This document shows, in pieces, positions 61,528 to 64,000 of a stretch of 64,000 nucleotides of DNA. The stretch spans positions 41,215 through 105,214 of the forward strand of contig CAVXFK010000001.1 of the NCBI GenBank assembly GCA_963761005.1, given 5' to 3'. The notes under the pieces were generated by a model. The model had not been told where the DNA came from. It was given only the letters and a program-made list of their open reading frames with translations, and did not search any database. The number at the start of each line of letters is the position of its first letter. Positions within the stretch are counted from its first letter, which is position 1. Position numbers and translations under genes: made by a program. The DNA comes from DASWJZ01 sp963761005 (GTDB lineage: Bacteria > Pseudomonadota > Alphaproteobacteria > Rhizobiales > Afifellaceae).

Positions 61528-63327
61528 ATGCAGACATTCAACATCGAGATCATCAAGCCGTCGCATTACGACAATGACGGCTATGTCATCCAGTGGTGGA
61601 AGTCTTGGATTCCGTCAAATTCCATGGCCTGCCTCTACGCAATCGCCCAGGATTGCGCGGCGCGGAAAGTGCTCGGCGACGATGTCGCGATTGAGATCGA
61701 CGCCTACGACGAGATGAACACCCGCGTGCCGCTCGACAAGATCGCGGCGCGCATCAAGGCGCCGGGGCACTCCGGCTTCGTCTGTCTCGTTGGCGTCCAA
61801 TCGAACCAGTATCCGCGCGCACTGGCGATCGCGAAGAGCCTGCGCGAAAAGGGCATCACCGTGGCGATCGGAGGCTTCCACGTTTCCGGCTGCATATCGA
61901 TGCTGAAGGAGCTGACGCCGGAGCTGAAGGAGGCGGTCGATCTCGGGATCACGCTCTATGCCGGCGAGGCGGAGGAGCATTTCGAGACGCTTCTGAAAGA
62001 CGTCCATGCCGGCGCCGCGAAGCCGATCTACAACTACATGCACGATCTTCCCGGCCTGCAGCACCAGACCACGCCCTATCTGCCGCAGCGTCTGGTGCAG
62101 CGCTACGACGGCATCCTTTCCTGCTTCGACGCCGGGCGCGGCTGCCCATTTCAGTGCTCGTTCTGCACCATCATCAACGTGCAGGGGCGGAAGTCGCGTT
62201 GGCGCGACGCCGACGACATCGAGCGCCTGGTGCGCGAGAACGCCAAGCAGGGCATCAAGAAGTTCTTCATCACCGACGACAACTTCGCCCGCAACAAGAA
62301 CTGGGAGCCGATCTTCGATCGGCTGATCGAGCTTCGGGAGAGGGGCCTCGGGATCAGCTTCCTGATCCAGGTGGACGTGCTTGCCCATCTGATTCCGAAT
62401 TTCATCACGAAGGCGGCGCGCGCCGGCTGCGGCTACGTTTTCATTGGGCTTGAGAGCATCAATCCCGAGAACCTGGTTCACATGAAGAAGAACCAGAACC
62501 GCATCACCGAGTACCGCAAGATGTTCCAGGCCTGGAAGGAGGCCGGAATCGTCACCTATGCGGGCTTCATCATGGGGCTGCCGGGCGACACGCCTGCTTC
62601 GATCAAGCGTGACATCGAGATCGTCCAGCGCGAGCTGCCGGTCGACGTGCTTGAGTTCACGGTGCTGACGCCGCTGCCCGGCTCGGAGGACCACCAGACG
62701 CTCTACAACAATGGCACCTGGATGGACCCCGACCTCAACAAATATGATCTCGAGCACGTCACGCTGAAGCATCCGAAGATGAGCAGTGCCGAGTGGCAGG
62801 AAGCCTATCGTGATGTGTGGACCTGGTACTACACCGACGAGCACGTCGAACGGATCATGAAGCGCAACATCGCCTACGGCATCAAGCCGGTGAACGTCTG
62901 GCGCGCGACGATGCAAATATACGGCGCGTCGCACTACGAGGGCCTGCACCCGCAGCAATGCGGCTATCTACGCCTGAAGAACCGCAGAGCACGCCGCCCG
63001 GACCTTCCACTTGAGCCTGCGCTTCTCTTCTATCCGCGCTATTTCCTCGGGACGGTGGTGAAGTACTACCGCTTCATCGCTTACGCCCTGAAGATTCACC
63101 GGATGCGCAAGCGCCTGGAGAAAGACCCGACGGTCCGCGCCTATCGTGATCTCGCCACGACCAGGGTGGTGGACGCCGAGGCCGAGCACCTCGAGATGTT
63201 CGAGCTGAACGATTCCGCCCGCGCCGCGGTGGAGAAGGCAAAGAAGCAGGCCGAGCAGCGCAAGCTCCGCGAGAAGCGGGCGCACGCGCACGACGAAGAA
63301 GCCGTCCATATCGAGGCGGCGGAATAG
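61528..63327 (+). CDS. Radical SAM protein with B12-binding-like N-terminal domain
   Basis: A 599-aa radical SAM enzyme. Residues 1 to about 170 form a Rossmann-type domain in the position of the cobalamin-binding domain of class B enzymes (VCLVGVQSNQYPRALAIAKS, then IGGFHVSG), but without the DxHxxG lower-ligand motif. The 4Fe-4S site is Cys206, Cys210 and Cys213 (GRGCPFQCSFCTIIN). A barrel follows with ITDDNFARNKNW and GLESINPENLV. The C-terminal region contains a hydrophobic stretch (ALLFYPRYFLGTVVKYY) and a strongly charged Lys/Glu tail. Hopanoid-type and methyltransferase-type enzymes share this layout. The substrate is unknown and no partner gene is adjacent. Confidence 0.87.
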   Translation: MQTFNIEIIKPSHYDNDGYVIQWWKSWIPSNSMACLYAIAQDCAARKVLGDDVAIEIDAYDEMNTRVPLDKIAARIKAPGHSGFVCLVGVQSNQYPRALAIAKSLREKGITVAIGGFHVSGCISMLKELTPELKEAVDLGITLYAGEAEEHFETLLKDVHAGAAKPIYNYMHDLPGLQHQTTPYLPQRLVQRYDGILSCFDAGRGCPFQCSFCTIINVQGRKSRWRDADDIERLVRENAKQGIKKFFITDDNFARNKNWEPIFDRLIELRERGLGISFLIQVDVLAHLIPNFITKAARAGCGYVFIGLESINPENLVHMKKNQNRITEYRKMFQAWKEAGIVTYAGFIMGLPGDTPASIKRDIEIVQRELPVDVLEFTVLTPLPGSEDHQTLYNNGTWMDPDLNKYDLEHVTLKHPKMSSAEWQEAYRDVWTWYYTDEHVERIMKRNIAYGIKPVNVWRATMQIYGASHYEGLHPQQCGYLRLKNRRARRPDLPLEPALLFYPRYFLGTVVKYYRFIAYALKIHRMRKRLEKDPTVRAYRDLATTRVVDAEAEHLEMFELNDSARAAVEKAKKQAEQRKLREKRAHAHDEEAVHIEAAE

Positions 63328-63363
63328 CCGACGCGCTACCGGTTTCGGAAAATCAGGTGATTT

Positions 63364-63389
63364 GCTCCTGACAGAAGGTTGTCAGGAGC
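63364..63389. repeat. Perfect inverted repeat between the radical SAM and GFA genes
   Basis: GCTCCTGACA (63364-63373) and TGTCAGGAGC (63380-63389) form a 10-bp stem with a 6-base loop. It lies 37 bases after the radical SAM stop and 50 bases before the GFA start. No T tract follows, so it is a weak terminator or an operator candidate. Confidence 0.55.
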
Positions 63390-63438
63390 GCTGTGCAATC
63401 TTTGCCTCCACCGATATCGGCCGAAGAGGAGAGCCCGA

Positions 63439-63807
63439 ATGGCGATCAAGGGGAGCTGCCACTGCGGGGCGACGCAGTTCGAGGTGAGCACCGCGCCGGA
63501 AGAAGTCACCCGCTGCACCTGCTCGTTCTGTTCGAAACGCGGCGCGCTCTGGGCCTACTACCCGATCAACGACTTCAAGCTGCTGACGGCGCGCGACCGC
63601 GTCTCCACTTATCAGTGGCGCTCCTACACCGTGCACCATCACCACTGCGCGATCTGCGGCTGCGGCACCTACAGCGAGTCGCCCGACTGGAGCACGGGGG
63701 AGCCCGATTTCGACAATCCGCGGATCGGCGTCAACGCGCGGCTCTTCGACGATTTCGATCTCGAAACCGTCGAGGCTGTGACGATCGACGGAAAGAATCT
63801 TTGGTAG
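63439..63807 (+). CDS. GFA family zinc protein (CENP-V/GFA domain)
   Basis: A 122-aa protein of the glutathione-dependent formaldehyde-activating (Gfa) fold. Zinc ligands are in SCHCGATQF, TRCTCSFCSKRG and HHHHCAICGCGTY, the standard pattern of two zinc sites. True Gfa activity is doubtful for most family members. ATG 63439 follows AGAGGAGAGC. It is a single gene downstream of the radical SAM gene. Confidence 0.92.
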   Translation: MAIKGSCHCGATQFEVSTAPEEVTRCTCSFCSKRGALWAYYPINDFKLLTARDRVSTYQWRSYTVHHHHCAICGCGTYSESPDWSTGEPDFDNPRIGVNARLFDDFDLETVEAVTIDGKNLW

Positions 63808-63915
63808 GGCGACACACCTTGATTTACGGCAGACTACGAAGGAATCGGAGGCATGTCGGGGCGCTAACTCTTGGATTTAAGCAGGTATTCTGCATGGTGC
63901 CCGATAGCTAGTTGA
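63808..63915. other. Non-coding sequence at the right edge
   Basis: No credible gene or RNA is seen. The sequence is visibly poorer in G+C than the rest of the window. Confidence 0.5.
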
Positions 63916-63999
63916 TCACTTAACCTGCTTCTTGCGCCACTCATTCTCCCGAAAAGTATTTCTGGTGTTGAAGCGAATACTATTGAAGAAGATGATCTT
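63916..63999 (-). CDS. Possible 3' end of a gene running in from the right (partial)
   Basis: On the minus strand a frame is open from the window edge to a TGA at 63918-63916 and reads IFFNSIRFNTRNTFRENEWR then KKQVK. It is Asn/Phe-rich and uses A+T-rich codons unlike the other genes here. Only 27 residues are visible, so it may be chance. Confidence 0.3.
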   Translation of the reverse strand, partial: KIIFFNSIRFNTRNTFRENEWRKKQVK

Positions 64000-64000
64000 G

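Overview
The window is a chromosomal stretch of a high-GC alphaproteobacterium, most likely of the order Hyphomicrobiales (Rhizobiales). This is inferred from lineage markers: a divK-pleD pair, an EipB-type envelope protein, a phasin, two ClpS paralogues, a DUF1489 gene, a J-protein/VWA pair and separate biotin carboxylases for leucine and propionyl-CoA catabolism. There is no rRNA, no CRISPR array, no prophage and no insertion sequence. One tRNA-Leu(GAG) is present.

Layout. 1-8.2 kb: 3' part of topA, rnr, rpmG, then divK-pleD on the minus strand and dinB. 8.2-16.3 kb: eipB, a glycerophosphodiesterase, a FemAB/GNAT-like protein, a HIT protein, clpS2, a frameshifted zwf, a tandem duplication producing a DUF4242 gene and a DUF4242-DUF1127 fusion, and a GlxA-type regulator. 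16.5-22.1 kb: two membrane proteins, clpA-clpS and a decayed RelE/Phd toxin-antitoxin module. 22.1-29.2 kb: phasin, D,D-carboxypeptidase, J-protein/VWA pair, panC, DUF1489, mccA. 29.4-36.8 kb: a UDP-galactopyranose-mutase-like flavoprotein with a GT-C-like membrane protein, serine dehydratase, msrB, a phosphatase, small membrane proteins, aqpZ. 36.8-45.5 kb: a small Cys-rich exported protein, frameshifted mccB, an MscS channel, MFS transporter, aldo/keto reductase, acetyltransferase, nucleotide cyclase and an apparently intact VapBC-like module with a clear promoter. 45.5-53 kb: ivd, VOC, acetyltransferase, GH25 lysozyme, mgtE, tRNA-Leu, and a frameshifted trypsin-like protease lying between a gene and a relic copy of that gene's 3' end. 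53-64 kb: lipB, DHA2 exporter, acylphosphatase, pccA, DMT transporter, an exported hydrolase, a radical SAM protein and a GFA protein.

How the genes fit together. Isovaleryl-CoA dehydrogenase and both 3-methylcrotonyl-CoA carboxylase subunits are all on the minus strand in the order ivd-mccB-mccA expected of a leucine-degradation operon, but spread over about 19 kb. PccA handles propionyl-CoA. ClpA with its adaptor forms a proteolysis unit. DivK and PleD belong to the alphaproteobacterial cell-cycle and c-di-GMP circuit, and one sequence matches a CtrA box.

Three conserved genes (zwf, mccB twice, the protease) are broken by apparent single-base gains. The shared direction makes residual assembly error a serious alternative to real pseudogenes. 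No large undescribed multi-gene system stands out. The most unusual structures are the DUF4242/DUF1127 tandem duplication and fusion, the protease flanked by 84%-identical direct repeats, the HTH-AbrB antitoxin module, and the orphan radical SAM protein.
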